A stretch of DNA of 34,143 nt, taken from positions 1 through 34,143 of the forward strand of contig DUPD01000029.1 in assembly GCA_012838505.1 (NCBI GenBank). The letters run 5' to 3'. The position numbers and the translations under genes were made by a program. This DNA comes from Bacilli bacterium. Lineage in GTDB: Bacteria; Bacillota; Bacilli; Bacillales; Amphibacillaceae. Every line of letters starts with the position of its first letter. Position 1 is the stretch's first letter. Below are positions 8,573 through 16,824 of the stretch, piece after piece. A model generated the notes under the pieces. It saw nothing but the letters and a program-made list of their open reading frames with translations, was not told the DNA's origin and did not search any database.

Positions 8573-8615
8573 AAAAACGATTGATGATAATTATCTATTC
8601 ATCAATCGTTTTTGT
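8573..8615 (+). terminator. Terminator of the YtmP-like gene
   Basis: AAAACGATTGATGA (8574-8587) pairs with TCATCAATCGTTTT (8599-8612) and runs into a T-rich tail. The stem is 14 bp or longer and perfect. Confidence 0.88.
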
Positions 8616-8628
8616 GTGATGCATATGT

Positions 8629-8702
8629 CTAGTAATTGAAATATGCGAAACTCCTGCGGAAAGCAAGTATATTTCAATTACCGGTGGTGTCACTATCGAC
8701 TT
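8629..8702. repeat. Bacillaceae-type intergenic hairpin repeat element (single copy)
   Basis: GTAATTGAAATAT (8632-8644) and ATATTTCAATTAC (8669-8681) form a perfect 13-bp inverted repeat around a 24-nt loop containing ACTCCTGCGGAAAGC. It is flanked by GGTGTCACTATCGAC. The loop sequence resembles a dispersed intergenic repeat I recall from several Bacillaceae genomes. No second copy occurs in this window, so family membership needs a genome search. Confidence 0.55.
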
Positions 8703-8731
8703 TTATGGGTGTGATATCCCAATCTCATTCA

Positions 8732-9052
8732 CTAAATCATACTTTTTGTTTCTTCGGTTGAAATGATTGTGCCTGTGTAGGCGTCGACATAAAATTCATA
8801 TTGCTTATTTTCACCATCGATTGTGCGGGTAATTCCACCTCGATAGACTAAATACTCAAGGCCATGTAAAGTGATCGCTTCACTTTTCATATAAATCCAA
8901 GAGCCACTAACTGCTCCACCTTCTTTAAATTTATCTTTTGCTATTTTGAGTGCTCGTTCTGCTTGAATAGGCATATCACTAACTTTTGCTTTAATAAAGT
9001 AACCAATAGCAATACCGACTCCTAAAGTGCCTAGTGCCTTCTTCCAATTCAT
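8732..9052 (-). CDS. PepSY-domain small membrane-anchored protein
   Basis: A 106-residue protein with a short N-terminal hydrophobic segment (about 7-20, GTLGVGIAIGYFI) that may act as an uncleaved anchor, followed by a PepSY-like domain ending in YEFYVDAYTGTIISTEE. PepSY domains are usually extracytoplasmic and are linked to inhibition of peptidases or sensing. It sits head to head with the M42 aminopeptidase gene, and a similar arrangement is common in Bacillaceae. The start has a GAGGTGAAG site. A minus-strand -10 TATACT at 9084-9089 with TTTCTT 17 bp upstream is a possible promoter. Confidence 0.78.
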   Translation of the reverse strand: MNWKKALGTLGVGIAIGYFIKAKVSDMPIQAERALKIAKDKFKEGGAVSGSWIYMKSEAITLHGLEYLVYRGGITRTIDGENKQYEFYVDAYTGTIISTEETKSMI

Positions 9053-9203
9053 CTACTTCACCTCGAATATTAAAGTTAATGATAGTATACCTTATTTAAC
9101 TCTAATAAGAAAACAGCTTGTTTAAAATATTTTTAAAAGTGGAAAAGAAGTTGATCTTTCGTTACAATAAAATATGCAGATAAATATTGGGAGGTTGTAC
9201 ATA

Positions 9204-10271
9204 ATGAAGCAAGAAACATTAGCTATGTTTAAAACATTAACAGAATTGCAAGGTGCGCCTGGAAATGAACATCTTGTCCGTCAATATATGCGAACGGAAT
9301 TAGAAAAATATAGTGATGAGATTGTCCAAGATCGACTAGGGGGAATTTTTGGCGTTAAAAAGGGTGAAGGGCCTAAGGTTCTAGTTGCTGGGCATATGGA
9401 TGAAGTTGGCTTTATGGTGACGCAAATCACAAAAAACGGGATGATCAAATTTCAACCGTTAGGTGGTTGGTGGAACCAAGTCTTGTTAGCGCAGCGTGTG
9501 CAAGTGATGACGGATAATGGCCCTGTGATTGGGGTGATTGGTTCAATTCCTCCACACAACTTAACACCCGAGCAACGTGCAAAACCGATGGAATTAAAAA
9601 ATATGTTGATTGATATTGGGGCAGATGACGAGGAAGATGCAAAGGCAATTGGGATTAGACCGGGTCAATCGATCTTACCTGTCACACCATTCACACCAAT
9701 GAGTAATGATAAAAAAATCTTGGCTAAAGCATGGGATAACCGTTACGGTTGTGGTTTAGCGCTTGAATTGATGAAAGAATTAAAAGATGAAAAACTTCCG
9801 AACGAACTTTATTCTGGAGCAACTGTTCAGGAAGAGGTTGGTTTACGTGGGGCACAGGTTGCTGCTAATATGATTAAACCAGATATTTTTTATGCGCTTG
9901 ATGCATCTCAGGCTAATGATATGTCTGGTGATGATAAAGAGTTTGGTCAGATTGGTAAAGGGGCGTTGTTGCGTATTTTTGACCGCACAATGATTACTCA
10001 TAAAGGCATGCGTGAATTTGTTTTAGATACCGCAGAATCAAACAATATTCCGTATCAGTACTTTATTTCTCAAGGTGGAACGGATGCAGGTCGCGTACAT
10101 CTATCAAATGATGGTGTCCCTTCAGCAGTTGTCGGAATTGCATCACGTTACATTCATACACACGCTTCAATTATCCACGTTGATGACTATGCAGCTGCGA
10201 AAGAATTAATTATTAAGCTAGTGAAAAATACAGATGCGAATATGGTCGAGCAACTGAGGAATAATAGTTAA
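9204..10271 (+). CDS. ytoP: M42-family aminopeptidase (YtoP-like, glutamyl/leucyl specificity)
   Basis: A 355-residue cytosolic di-metal aminopeptidase of MEROPS family M42. Expected metal and catalytic residues are visible: H64 and D66 in GHMDEVG, D178 in AWDNRYG, E210-E211 in [10 protein letters not shown]233 in ALDAS, and a histidine in YIHTHAS (318 or 320). The family trims N-terminal residues from peptides in large tetrahedral oligomers. The start is the ATG at 9204 behind GGGAGG; the frame extends to 9174 without a binding site. Length matches B. subtilis YtoP. A terminator follows immediately. Confidence 0.92.
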   Translation: MKQETLAMFKTLTELQGAPGNEHLVRQYMRTELEKYSDEIVQDRLGGIFGVKKGEGPKVLVAGHMDEVGFMVTQITKNGMIKFQPLGGWWNQVLLAQRVQVMTDNGPVIGVIGSIPPHNLTPEQRAKPMELKNMLIDIGADDEEDAKAIGIRPGQSILPVTPFTPMSNDKKILAKAWDNRYGCGLALELMKELKDEKLPNELYSGATVQEEVGLRGAQVAANMIKPDIFYALDASQANDMSGDDKEFGQIGKGALLRIFDRTMITHKGMREFVLDTAESNNIPYQYFISQGGTDAGRVHLSNDGVPSAVVGIASRYIHTHASIIHVDDYAAAKELIIKLVKNTDANMVEQLRNNS

Positions 10272-10297
10272 AAAGTGGGCCCTCCCGCTTTTTTATT
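10271..10297 (+). terminator. Terminator after the M42 peptidase gene
   Basis: AAAAGTGGG (10271-10279) pairs with CCCGCTTTT (10284-10292), one T-G pair, loop CCCT, followed by further T residues. The stem begins at the stop codon itself. Confidence 0.87.
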
Positions 10298-10335
10298 TTT
10301 TAGGTATCTAATTTTAGGAGGTTCAATTTTTACGG

Positions 10336-10848
10336 ATGAAAATCATCGTTGGGTCACAAAATAAAACGAAAATATCTGCGGTTAAACGAGTATTTATTGA
10401 GAATGAGGTTGTTGGTCGGCAGGCACCATCAGGAGTTTCTGATCAGCCGATGAGTGATGAGGAAACGTTGACTGGAGCGATCACAAGAGCAAAGTATTGT
10501 CGAAACTCTGAACTCGGTGTGATCGGAATTGGTCTAGAAGGTGGGGTGATGAAGTTAAATAATCAATTGATGCTCTGTAATTGGGGGGCGTTAGTTGATC
10601 AGGCTGGTCGTGTGTACATTGCCAGTGGGGCAAGGATTCCATTACCTGATTCAATTTCGGATGCACTACTTGCTGGTCAAGAACTTGGAGATATTATTGA
10701 TCACTATGCAGAAAAGAAAAATGTTCGCCACGATCAAGGAACAATTGGGATTTTAACAAATAATGAGTTGAGTAGAAGTGAAATGTTTGAACACGTCGTC
10801 AAACAACTGAAAGGTCAATATACTTTAGCGAATAGAATGTTTCAATAA
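10336..10848 (+). CDS. DUF84 family NTPase (inosine/xanthosine triphosphatase-like)
   Basis: A 170-residue protein opening with MKIIVGSQNKTKISAVK, the substrate-binding N-terminus of the YjjX/DUF84 family within the ITPase-Maf fold. It continues with the conserved IGIGLEGGVM block near 60-70. Characterised relatives hydrolyse non-canonical purine triphosphates (ITP, XTP), keeping them out of nucleic acids. The AGGAGG site is at 10315-10321, about 14 bases from the ATG, which is longer than usual; no nearer in-frame start exists upstream. It lies between a peptidase and a lipoprotein gene and appears independent of both. Confidence 0.83.
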   Translation: MKIIVGSQNKTKISAVKRVFIENEVVGRQAPSGVSDQPMSDEETLTGAITRAKYCRNSELGVIGIGLEGGVMKLNNQLMLCNWGALVDQAGRVYIASGARIPLPDSISDALLAGQELGDIIDHYAEKKNVRHDQGTIGILTNNELSRSEMFEHVVKQLKGQYTLANRMFQ

Positions 10849-10881
10849 TGTGGAGAAAGTGTGAAAAATGATTTCATCTGC

Positions 10882-10909
10882 TTGTTATTCTGATTTTTTG
10901 TAGTATGAT
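10882..10909 (+). promoter_or_regulatory. Putative sigma-A promoter for the lipoprotein gene
   Basis: TTGTTA at 10882-10887 and TATGAT at 10904-10909 are separated by 16 bp, about 35 bp before the ATG at 10944. Confidence 0.5.
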
Positions 10910-10943
10910 TAGTGTGAATTATTTTTGTAGAAAGGAGTTAATT

Positions 10944-11459
10944 ATGGGTAAAAAAATGATTAGCCTGCTATTGATCGGTTTAACGATTTTAATTGTTAGT
11001 GGTTGTGGGCTATCTGAAGAAGAGGTCTTAGAAAATATTAGTGAAACAATTCAAACGTCTTTTAATCGTCAAAGCCCAGAACCAAATGTGGAATTTGACC
11101 ATTTTAATATATATTTCCCAGAAAATATTGAGATCATCGAAGAGTCAGATGGTAATTTGATTTTTAATGATCAAGATCAAACCTATATTTTGTTCTATAA
11201 TCAATTGGAGCCACCTACAAGTGATGCATTTTATTTAGCAGAAAAAAGAAGAGGAAACTATTTATTGCTAGAAAGCTATCAAGACGATGAACGCTTAATC
11301 TACGTCAAAGTTAGTGAAGTAGAGGAAGATTTTGAGCTCCAAGTTGGAGTGGGTGGGCTACGTCTTACAACACACGTCTCACTTAGAGAGTTAGAAGATA
11401 CATTTAATCAAATGGTCGATATGATTAATTCAATTGAAGTATCGACAATAGAAGAATAA
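10944..11459 (+). CDS. Lipoprotein of unknown function
   Basis: A 171-residue secreted lipoprotein. Residues 1-20 form a signal peptide (KK then a hydrophobic LLLIGLTILI run) ending in the lipobox IVSGC, with lipidated C21. The mature part is acidic and predicted to be a small globular domain anchored outside the membrane. I do not recognise a family. The ATG at 10944 follows AAAGGAG; an upstream in-frame start at 10905 would put charged residues in front of the signal and is rejected. The gene has its own promoter and terminator, so it is a single-gene unit between the DUF84 and PTS-like genes. Confidence 0.8.
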   Translation: MGKKMISLLLIGLTILIVSGCGLSEEEVLENISETIQTSFNRQSPEPNVEFDHFNIYFPENIEIIEESDGNLIFNDQDQTYILFYNQLEPPTSDAFYLAEKRRGNYLLLESYQDDERLIYVKVSEVEEDFELQVGVGGLRLTTHVSLRELEDTFNQMVDMINSIEVSTIEE

Positions 11460-11469
11460 AGGAATGAGT

Positions 11470-11502
11470 AATAAACCTCAGCTGAGCTGGGGTTTATTTT
11501 TA
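11470..11502 (+). terminator. Terminator after the lipoprotein gene
   Basis: AATAAACCTCAGC (11470-11482) pairs with GCTGGGGTTTATT (11486-11498), one T-G pair, loop TGA, then T residues. Confidence 0.9.
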
Positions 11503-11515
11503 ATGATTAACTGTC

Positions 11516-11544
11516 TTGTCAGGTGTAATAACTTGGTGTAGAAT
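11516..11544 (+). promoter_or_regulatory. Sigma-A promoter of the PTS-IIC-like gene
   Basis: TTGTCA at 11516-11521 and TAGAAT at 11539-11544 with a 17-bp spacer, 30 bp before the TTG start. It probably also drives the thioredoxin-like gene that follows. Confidence 0.65.
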
Positions 11545-11573
11545 AAATAACAATTGAAAAGGGGGAATCGACG

Positions 11574-12614
11574 TTGAAGAATTTTTTACAAAGAAAAAAC
11601 ATTGAATTATCAGCACACACATACTTGATTAATGCCTTGAGTTATATGGCGCTTGGGTTGTTCTCATCTCTGATTATCGGACTTATTATTAATACACTTG
11701 GAGAACAATTGACAAGATTTTTTGGAGATTCTGTTTTCAGTGAGTTTTTAATGGAAATGGGTACATTTGCGATGGATGGTAAAGTAGTTGGTGGGGCAAT
11801 TGGTATAGCTGTTGCTTACAGTTTAAAAGCACCACCACTCGTTTTATTTTCAACGCTTTTTGCAGGTGCCTTTGGTTATAGTTTGGGTGGGCCAGTTGGG
11901 GCATATGTCAGTGTTGTTTTCGCGACTGAAGCCGGGAAAGTCATATCTAAAGAAACAAGGGTGGACATAATCTTAACACCCTTATTCACGATTGTGGTAG
12001 GATATATGGTAGGGAAATTTATTGGTCCTCCAATTGGAGCGTTTATGACAGGCTTAGGTGAAGTGATCAACTGGTCAACCGCTCAACAACCGTTTGTGAT
12101 GGGCATTATTGTTGCAGTTTTAATGGGGTGGGCTTTAACCGCACCTATTTCTAGTGCAGCGATTGCGATTATGTTATCGCTTGATGGCTTAGCAGCAGGT
12201 GCAGCCGTGATTGGTTGTTCGGCGCAAATGGTCGGGTTCGCGGTGAGTAGTTATCGTGAAAATGGTGTTGGTGGATTACTTGCTCAAGGAATTGGGACGT
12301 CAATGCTTCAAGTAGCGAATATTCTGAGGCGACCACTGATTATGATTCCGCCGACGGTTGCATCAATCGTAATGGCACCAATTGGAACTGTTTGGCTTCA
12401 AATGACGAATAATCCTTCAGGCGCTGGGATGGGTACGTCGGGGTTTGTTGGTCAAGTGATGGCCTTTCAAACGATGGGCTTTACTTTCCCAGTATTTCTA
12501 CAAGTTTTACTCGTTCATATTATTGGTCCTGCTATTGTTAGTTTACTTGTCTCTGAGTGGATGCGTAAGAAAGGCTGGATTAAATATGGCGATCAAGAAC
12601 TTGTCTATGAATAA
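11574..12614 (+). CDS. PTS_EIIC_2-type membrane protein (orphan IIC-like transporter)
   Basis: A 346-residue integral membrane protein with about nine or ten hydrophobic segments rich in glycine and alanine, such as GGAIGIAVAYSLKAPPLVLF and GAFGYSLGGPVGAYVSV. It matches my recollection of the PTS_EIIC_2 family, which resembles the sugar-translocating IIC subunit of phosphotransferase systems but lacks IIA and IIB domains. No PTS components lie nearby, so phosphotransfer cannot be assumed and the substrate is unknown. Translation starts with TTG at 11574 behind AGGGGG. The thioredoxin-like gene follows after 21 bases and is probably cotranscribed. Confidence 0.78.
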   Translation: MKNFLQRKNIELSAHTYLINALSYMALGLFSSLIIGLIINTLGEQLTRFFGDSVFSEFLMEMGTFAMDGKVVGGAIGIAVAYSLKAPPLVLFSTLFAGAFGYSLGGPVGAYVSVVFATEAGKVISKETRVDIILTPLFTIVVGYMVGKFIGPPIGAFMTGLGEVINWSTAQQPFVMGIIVAVLMGWALTAPISSAAIAIMLSLDGLAAGAAVIGCSAQMVGFAVSSYRENGVGGLLAQGIGTSMLQVANILRRPLIMIPPTVASIVMAPIGTVWLQMTNNPSGAGMGTSGFVGQVMAFQTMGFTFPVFLQVLLVHIIGPAIVSLLVSEWMRKKGWIKYGDQELVYE

Positions 12615-12635
12615 AATCTAGGGGGGAACGTTAGA

Positions 12636-12956
12636 TTGGAAAACTTACAGACAGAAGCACAATTTTATCAACAGTTGGAACAAGGCAAAACCGTCTTTCT
12701 TTTTTCAGCTGATTGGTGTCCAGATTGCCGTGTAATTGAACCGATATTGCCTGAGTTAGAAGCAACATTTAGTGAACTGACATTTATCCTTGTCGATCGC
12801 GATCAATTTATTGATCTATGCATTAAATATGATATTTTTGGTATTCCAAGCTTTTTAGCATTTGATCAAGGTAAAGAAGTTGCTCGGTTTGTCAGTAAAG
12901 ATCGAAAAACACGTGCGGAAATTGAGGCGTTTTTAACAAAGGTAAGTGCAGCATAA
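12636..12956 (+). CDS. ytpP: Thioredoxin-like protein (YtpP-like)
   Basis: A 106-residue single-domain thioredoxin fold without a signal peptide, so cytoplasmic. The redox site is W27-C28-P29-D30-C31 (WCPDC, differing from WCGPC of housekeeping thioredoxin), and the cis-proline is in GIPSF. It may act as a dithiol reductase for specific partners. Translation starts at TTG 12636 behind a G-rich AGGGGGG site. B. subtilis YtpP has the same size and lies directly before ytpQ and ytpR, as here. Confidence 0.85.
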   Translation: MENLQTEAQFYQQLEQGKTVFLFSADWCPDCRVIEPILPELEATFSELTFILVDRDQFIDLCIKYDIFGIPSFLAFDQGKEVARFVSKDRKTRAEIEAFLTKVSAA

Positions 12957-12968
12957 AATTAACATAGA

Positions 12969-13015
12969 AGATGAAGATAAAAGTACCTAATGGTGCTTTT
13001 ATTTTCATCTCTTTT
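12969..13015 (+). terminator. Terminator after the thioredoxin-like gene
   Basis: A 15-bp stem pairs 12969-12983 with 12996-13010 (two G-T pairs) around a 12-nt loop, with CTTTT after it. It is AT-rich and moderately strong. Confidence 0.7.
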
Positions 13016-13070
13016 AAAGTCATGTTACAATGGACTATGGGATTATCAGACCTCGGAAGGGGGAGAAACA

Positions 13071-13898
13071 ATGGCTCTAACAACGATTCAATTAAAAAAG
13101 AAACTTGACCAGATGTTTTCCGGAACAGAATGGAGAACATCATTTAAACGTGATCAAGATCAATATCGGGTAGAGTGGAAAGATACGGGTAAAGGTGTCA
13201 ATATTACCTTGCCTAATCTAGTTGCTAAGTATGAACAAAATGGCGAACGTGCAATTGAGGAAATTGTTTCTCATGTTAAAAAGTCACTACAGATGATTGG
13301 TCAACAAGCCAAACTCGTTGGCAATGAAAAAAAGATTTTTCCTGTCATCCGAAGTACGTCTTTTCCAGTCGAGTCAAAGGCGGGGAAAAAATTAATCTAT
13401 CATAGTCACACGGCCGAGACCCGGATTTATTATGCACTTGATTTTGGTCAAACGTATCAATTAATTGATCATGCCTTACTTGAACAGGCGAATTGGACGG
13501 AGACGCATTTAAAAGAAATCGCATTATTTAATATGAAGTCACTACCAATTGAACTAAAAAAAGATACGGTTGCTGATAATGACTTTTATTTTATTTCAGC
13601 GAATGATGGCTATGATGCAAGTCGCATTTTAAATGAAGCCTGGTTAATCGAAATGAAAGATAAGGCTAAAGGGGAGCTTGCGATTGCTGTCCCACATCAA
13701 GACACGTTAATTATTGCTGATGTCCAAAATGATATGGGTTATGATATTTTAGCACAAATGGCGATGCAGTATTTTGCTGAAGGGCGTGTGCCAATTACGG
13801 CGTTGTCTTTTCTTTTTGAAAATAGAAAGCTCGAACCGATTTTTATTTTAGCAAAGAAAAAACCAATCGATCAGAAAAACAGAGAAAAGGATGAATGA
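13071..13898 (+). CDS. ytpQ: DUF1444 family protein (YtpQ)
   Basis: A 275-residue cytoplasmic protein of the DUF1444 family, close in length to B. subtilis YtpQ (about 269). Visible conserved blocks are [10 protein letters not shown] near 93-102 and [16 protein letters not shown] near 183-198. No catalytic motif is evident and its function is not known. The start is the ATG at 13071 following GGGGGAG; the frame runs upstream to 12990 but through a terminator and without a binding site. It is followed one base after its stop by the YtpR start. Confidence 0.87.
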   Translation: MALTTIQLKKKLDQMFSGTEWRTSFKRDQDQYRVEWKDTGKGVNITLPNLVAKYEQNGERAIEEIVSHVKKSLQMIGQQAKLVGNEKKIFPVIRSTSFPVESKAGKKLIYHSHTAETRIYYALDFGQTYQLIDHALLEQANWTETHLKEIALFNMKSLPIELKKDTVADNDFYFISANDGYDASRILNEAWLIEMKDKAKGELAIAVPHQDTLIIADVQNDMGYDILAQMAMQYFAEGRVPITALSFLFENRKLEPIFILAKKKPIDQKNREKDE

Positions 13899-13899
13899 G

Positions 13900-14502
13900 A
13901 TGGCGATTTATTATAATTCAGTTGGGATCGGTGATGTACTGCTTATCCCTTTAAAACAAGGGAATCGAGAAACAACTGACTTTCGTAAGTATGGTGATGT
14001 TATAGAGATTTATGACACGGAGTCAGAGCAAATCAATGGTTACAATATTTTTAATAGCTCGACATACCTCGAACTAACGAATGGTAAGCATGAATTAACT
14101 GAGGAATTGCAAGCTGAAATCAATCAAATTTTTGTGAAAAATGAGGCTCCAAATCTGTTAGATGTTGATTTATCACCAAAGTTTGTTGTTGGCTATGTGA
14201 AGTCAAAAGCGAAACATGAGAATGCAGACAAATTAAGTGTTTGTCAAGTTGATTTAGGTGATGAAACGGTGCAAATCGTTTGTGGTGCACCAAATGTTGA
14301 TGCAGGTCAGCATGTTGTCGTTGCAAAGGTCGGTGCAATTATGCCGAGTGGATTGGAAATTAAAGCTGCCAAATTACGTGACGTTGATTCGTTTGGAATG
14401 ATTTGTTCTCAGAAGGAATTAGGTTTACCTAATGCTCCTGAAGAAAGAGGGATTTATGTGTTAACGGGTGATGTTGAAGCGGGGCAACCTTTCAATTTTT
14501 AA
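13900..14502 (+). CDS. ytpR: YtpR, tRNA-binding (EMAP/Trbp111-type OB-fold) protein
   Basis: A 200-residue protein with an N-terminal DUF4479-like region (1-85) and a C-terminal tRNA-binding OB-fold (about 90-195; [16 protein letters not shown] and [11 protein letters not shown]). The same fold occurs in MetRS C-termini and PheRS beta N-termini, where it grips tRNA. Its role as a free protein is unclear; quality control or tRNA handling is possible. The ATG at 13900 is preferred because AAAAGG ends nine bases before; an ATG at 13891 touches that site. It is directly coupled to ytpQ. Confidence 0.88.
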   Translation: MAIYYNSVGIGDVLLIPLKQGNRETTDFRKYGDVIEIYDTESEQINGYNIFNSSTYLELTNGKHELTEELQAEINQIFVKNEAPNLLDVDLSPKFVVGYVKSKAKHENADKLSVCQVDLGDETVQIVCGAPNVDAGQHVVVAKVGAIMPSGLEIKAAKLRDVDSFGMICSQKELGLPNAPEERGIYVLTGDVEAGQPFNF

Positions 14503-14513
14503 TCGATAGCTTG

Positions 14514-14550
14514 AAGCGTAAAGGAGCAATCACTCTTTTACGCTTTTTCT
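14514..14550 (+). terminator. Terminator after ytpR
   Basis: AAGCGTAAAGGAG (14514-14526) pairs with CTCTTTTACGCTT (14533-14545), one G-T pair, followed by TTTCT. It separates ytpQR from sftA. Confidence 0.88.
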
Positions 14551-14604
14551 ACTAAAAGTCTGTTAAAATAAGAAGTAATGATTGCAATGGAAGAGTGAAA
14601 ACGA

Positions 14605-16719
14605 ATGAGAGATAGATTTATCAATAAATTTAAACAACTATTTGCTTCTGAATCAGAGCCTGAACACAATCACGACCTGATTAATCAGCAGCAAAATAAA
14701 GCTGGAATCGAAGCGAAAGTTTCTTTCCGATATCCAAAAAAAGATTCATTTCGTTTCCCAATGCCGATTGATCAGCCAACTGTTGGTGAGTTGCAACGTG
14801 AAGCTAAACGACGTAATCGAGATTTTCACAATGAAAAAGTTGAAGAAACAACTAAGAAACGTCCGTTTAAACCTTCAGATTTTGCATCTCCAATTCATGG
14901 GCTGCAACAGTTTGATTCGAGTAATCATCATGATCAGCCACTAGAAAAACCAGCATTTTTAAGGCGAGATCGCGAGATGCGTTTGAAGGATCGATCCGTT
15001 AAAACGCTTGATCAATCTGGGAAAGTCGAGAATGAGAGTGAAAAAGTTCAGGCTACAATTGAACATACTTCTTTAATAAAAGAACGACAAGAGAGTAGAT
15101 TAGCGAGAAGAAATCGTCGTCAGGTAGCCGACGAACAGATTAACGCTGCTGAGTTAGAGTCAAACCTTGATTTAAATGAAGCTAACGTTGAGGAAACAGT
15201 CAACGAGACAATAGTCGATCGTGAAATTAAAAAAGATTCTAAACCGTATAATGTGATCATGACACCGAGTGACAAACGTAGGTTAGAAGAAAAAAAGCGT
15301 CAGCAGAAACAGACTTCTAAGCAAGATATGCCTAGCTTACATTTGCTTAATGATCATTCAGATGGCTTGCATCAAGATCAAAATTGGATTCGGGAGCAAT
15401 CTGAGAAATTAACAGCAACCTTAGCTGAATTTAACGTAAATGCACATGTCGTCAATGTCATGCAGGGACCAACTGTAACCAGGTTTGAGATCAAACCTGA
15501 GACTGGCGTTAAGGTGAGCAAAGTTCGTAATTTAAGTGATGATATTAAGTTAAATATGGCTGCTAAAGATATTCGGATCGAAGCGCCGATTCCAGGGAAA
15601 AATGCGATCGGGATTGAGATTCCAAATCAAGTGGCTTCTCCTGTTAGTTTACATGAAATTTTTGCAACGGATCGGTTTAAAGAAGCTAAGTCACCATTAA
15701 CAATTGGTCTAGGCTTAGACATATCGGGAAGTCCAGTTGTGACTGATATTCATAAAATGCCACATGGCTTAATTGCTGGCGCAACAGGATCAGGGAAGAG
15801 TGTATGCATCAATACAATTTTGGTTTCATTAATTTTTAAGGCAACACCGAAAGATGTGCGCTTATTATTAATTGATCCAAAGATGGTGGAGCTTGCATCA
15901 TATAACGATATCCCTCATCTTGTTTCACCTGTAATTACTGATGTAAAGGCAGCAACACAGGCATTGAAGTGGGCCGTTGAAGAGATGGAAGAGCGCTATC
16001 AAAAATTTGTTCAGACGGGTGCTCGTGATATTGAACGCTATAATCAAAAAATGGTCGAGCAAGCTCGCGGTGAAGAAAAAATGCCTTATCTAGTGATCGT
16101 TATTGATGAGCTAGCCGATCTGATGATGATTGCACCGCAAGATGTCGAAGATTCTATTAGCCGAATTGCCCAGAAAGCTCGTGCTTGTGGGATTCACTTA
16201 TTGCTTGCGACACAGCGACCGTCAGTTGATGTGATCACCGGATTAATTAAAGCAAATATACCAACAAGAATTGCTTTCAGTGTCGCTTCCCAAATTGATT
16301 CACGAACAATTATTGATCAAGGTGGGGCTGAACGTTTATTAGGGAAAGGTGACATGTTATTCGTTGAAAACGGTGCGAGACATCCATTGCGGATTCAAGG
16401 TGCCTTTGTTTCTGATGAAGAAATTGATCGAATCACGGCTGACGCTAGAAAACGAGAGCAGGTTGAATACCTCTTTCAACAAGAAGACTTGTTAGAAAAA
16501 ATTGAGCAAGAAGAAAGTGAAGATGAACTTTATGATGAAGTTGTTGCATTCGTCATCGATCATAATAGTGCATCAACATCACTTTTACAGCGACGCTTTA
16601 AAATCGGTTACAACCGTGCTGCTAGATTGATTGACACATTAGAGTATAACGGGATCATATCTGGTCAAAATGGTAGTAAGCCACGAACCATCTTAGCAAC
16701 AAAAGAAGACTATAGTTGA
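14605..16719 (+). CDS. sftA: SftA-like septum-associated DNA translocase (FtsK/SpoIIIE family)
   Basis: A 704-residue FtsK/SpoIIIE motor. Residues 1-260 are hydrophilic, charged and low in complexity, with no membrane segments. The alpha/beta motor domain follows, with Walker A GATGSGKS near 392-399, Walker B LVIVIDELADLM near 496-507, and the C-terminal gamma winged helix (about 640-695) that reads DNA polarity. Lack of membrane spans identifies SftA, which is soluble and is brought to the division ring, in contrast to SpoIIIE. B. subtilis SftA is ~950 residues, so the linker here is shorter. It would help clear chromosome arms from the closing septum. Confidence 0.9.
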   Translation: MRDRFINKFKQLFASESEPEHNHDLINQQQNKAGIEAKVSFRYPKKDSFRFPMPIDQPTVGELQREAKRRNRDFHNEKVEETTKKRPFKPSDFASPIHGLQQFDSSNHHDQPLEKPAFLRRDREMRLKDRSVKTLDQSGKVENESEKVQATIEHTSLIKERQESRLARRNRRQVADEQINAAELESNLDLNEANVEETVNETIVDREIKKDSKPYNVIMTPSDKRRLEEKKRQQKQTSKQDMPSLHLLNDHSDGLHQDQNWIREQSEKLTATLAEFNVNAHVVNVMQGPTVTRFEIKPETGVKVSKVRNLSDDIKLNMAAKDIRIEAPIPGKNAIGIEIPNQVASPVSLHEIFATDRFKEAKSPLTIGLGLDISGSPVVTDIHKMPHGLIAGATGSGKSVCINTILVSLIFKATPKDVRLLLIDPKMVELASYNDIPHLVSPVITDVKAATQALKWAVEEMEERYQKFVQTGARDIERYNQKMVEQARGEEKMPYLVIVIDELADLMMIAPQDVEDSISRIAQKARACGIHLLLATQRPSVDVITGLIKANIPTRIAFSVASQIDSRTIIDQGGAERLLGKGDMLFVENGARHPLRIQGAFVSDEEIDRITADARKREQVEYLFQQEDLLEKIEQEESEDELYDEVVAFVIDHNSASTSLLQRRFKIGYNRAARLIDTLEYNGIISGQNGSKPRTILATKEDYS

Positions 16720-16746
16720 TCCAGAGTATCTAGGTAATAATTATGC

Positions 16747-16775
16747 TTGAGTAATCAACTGATTTCTTATATGAT
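16747..16775 (+). promoter_or_regulatory. Putative sigma-A promoter for the NAPRTase gene
   Basis: TTGAGT at 16747-16752 and TATGAT at 16770-16775 with a 17-bp spacer, 49 bp before the ATG at 16825. Confidence 0.6.
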
Positions 16776-16824
16776 AAACAAAATGAATCCAAACTCTAAG
16801 ATAAGTTAATGAGGTGTGATACCA

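Noticed and set aside
12990..13070. Longer N-terminus of ytpQ
   Set aside because: The extension runs through a terminator hairpin; the GGGGGAG site fits the ATG at 13071.
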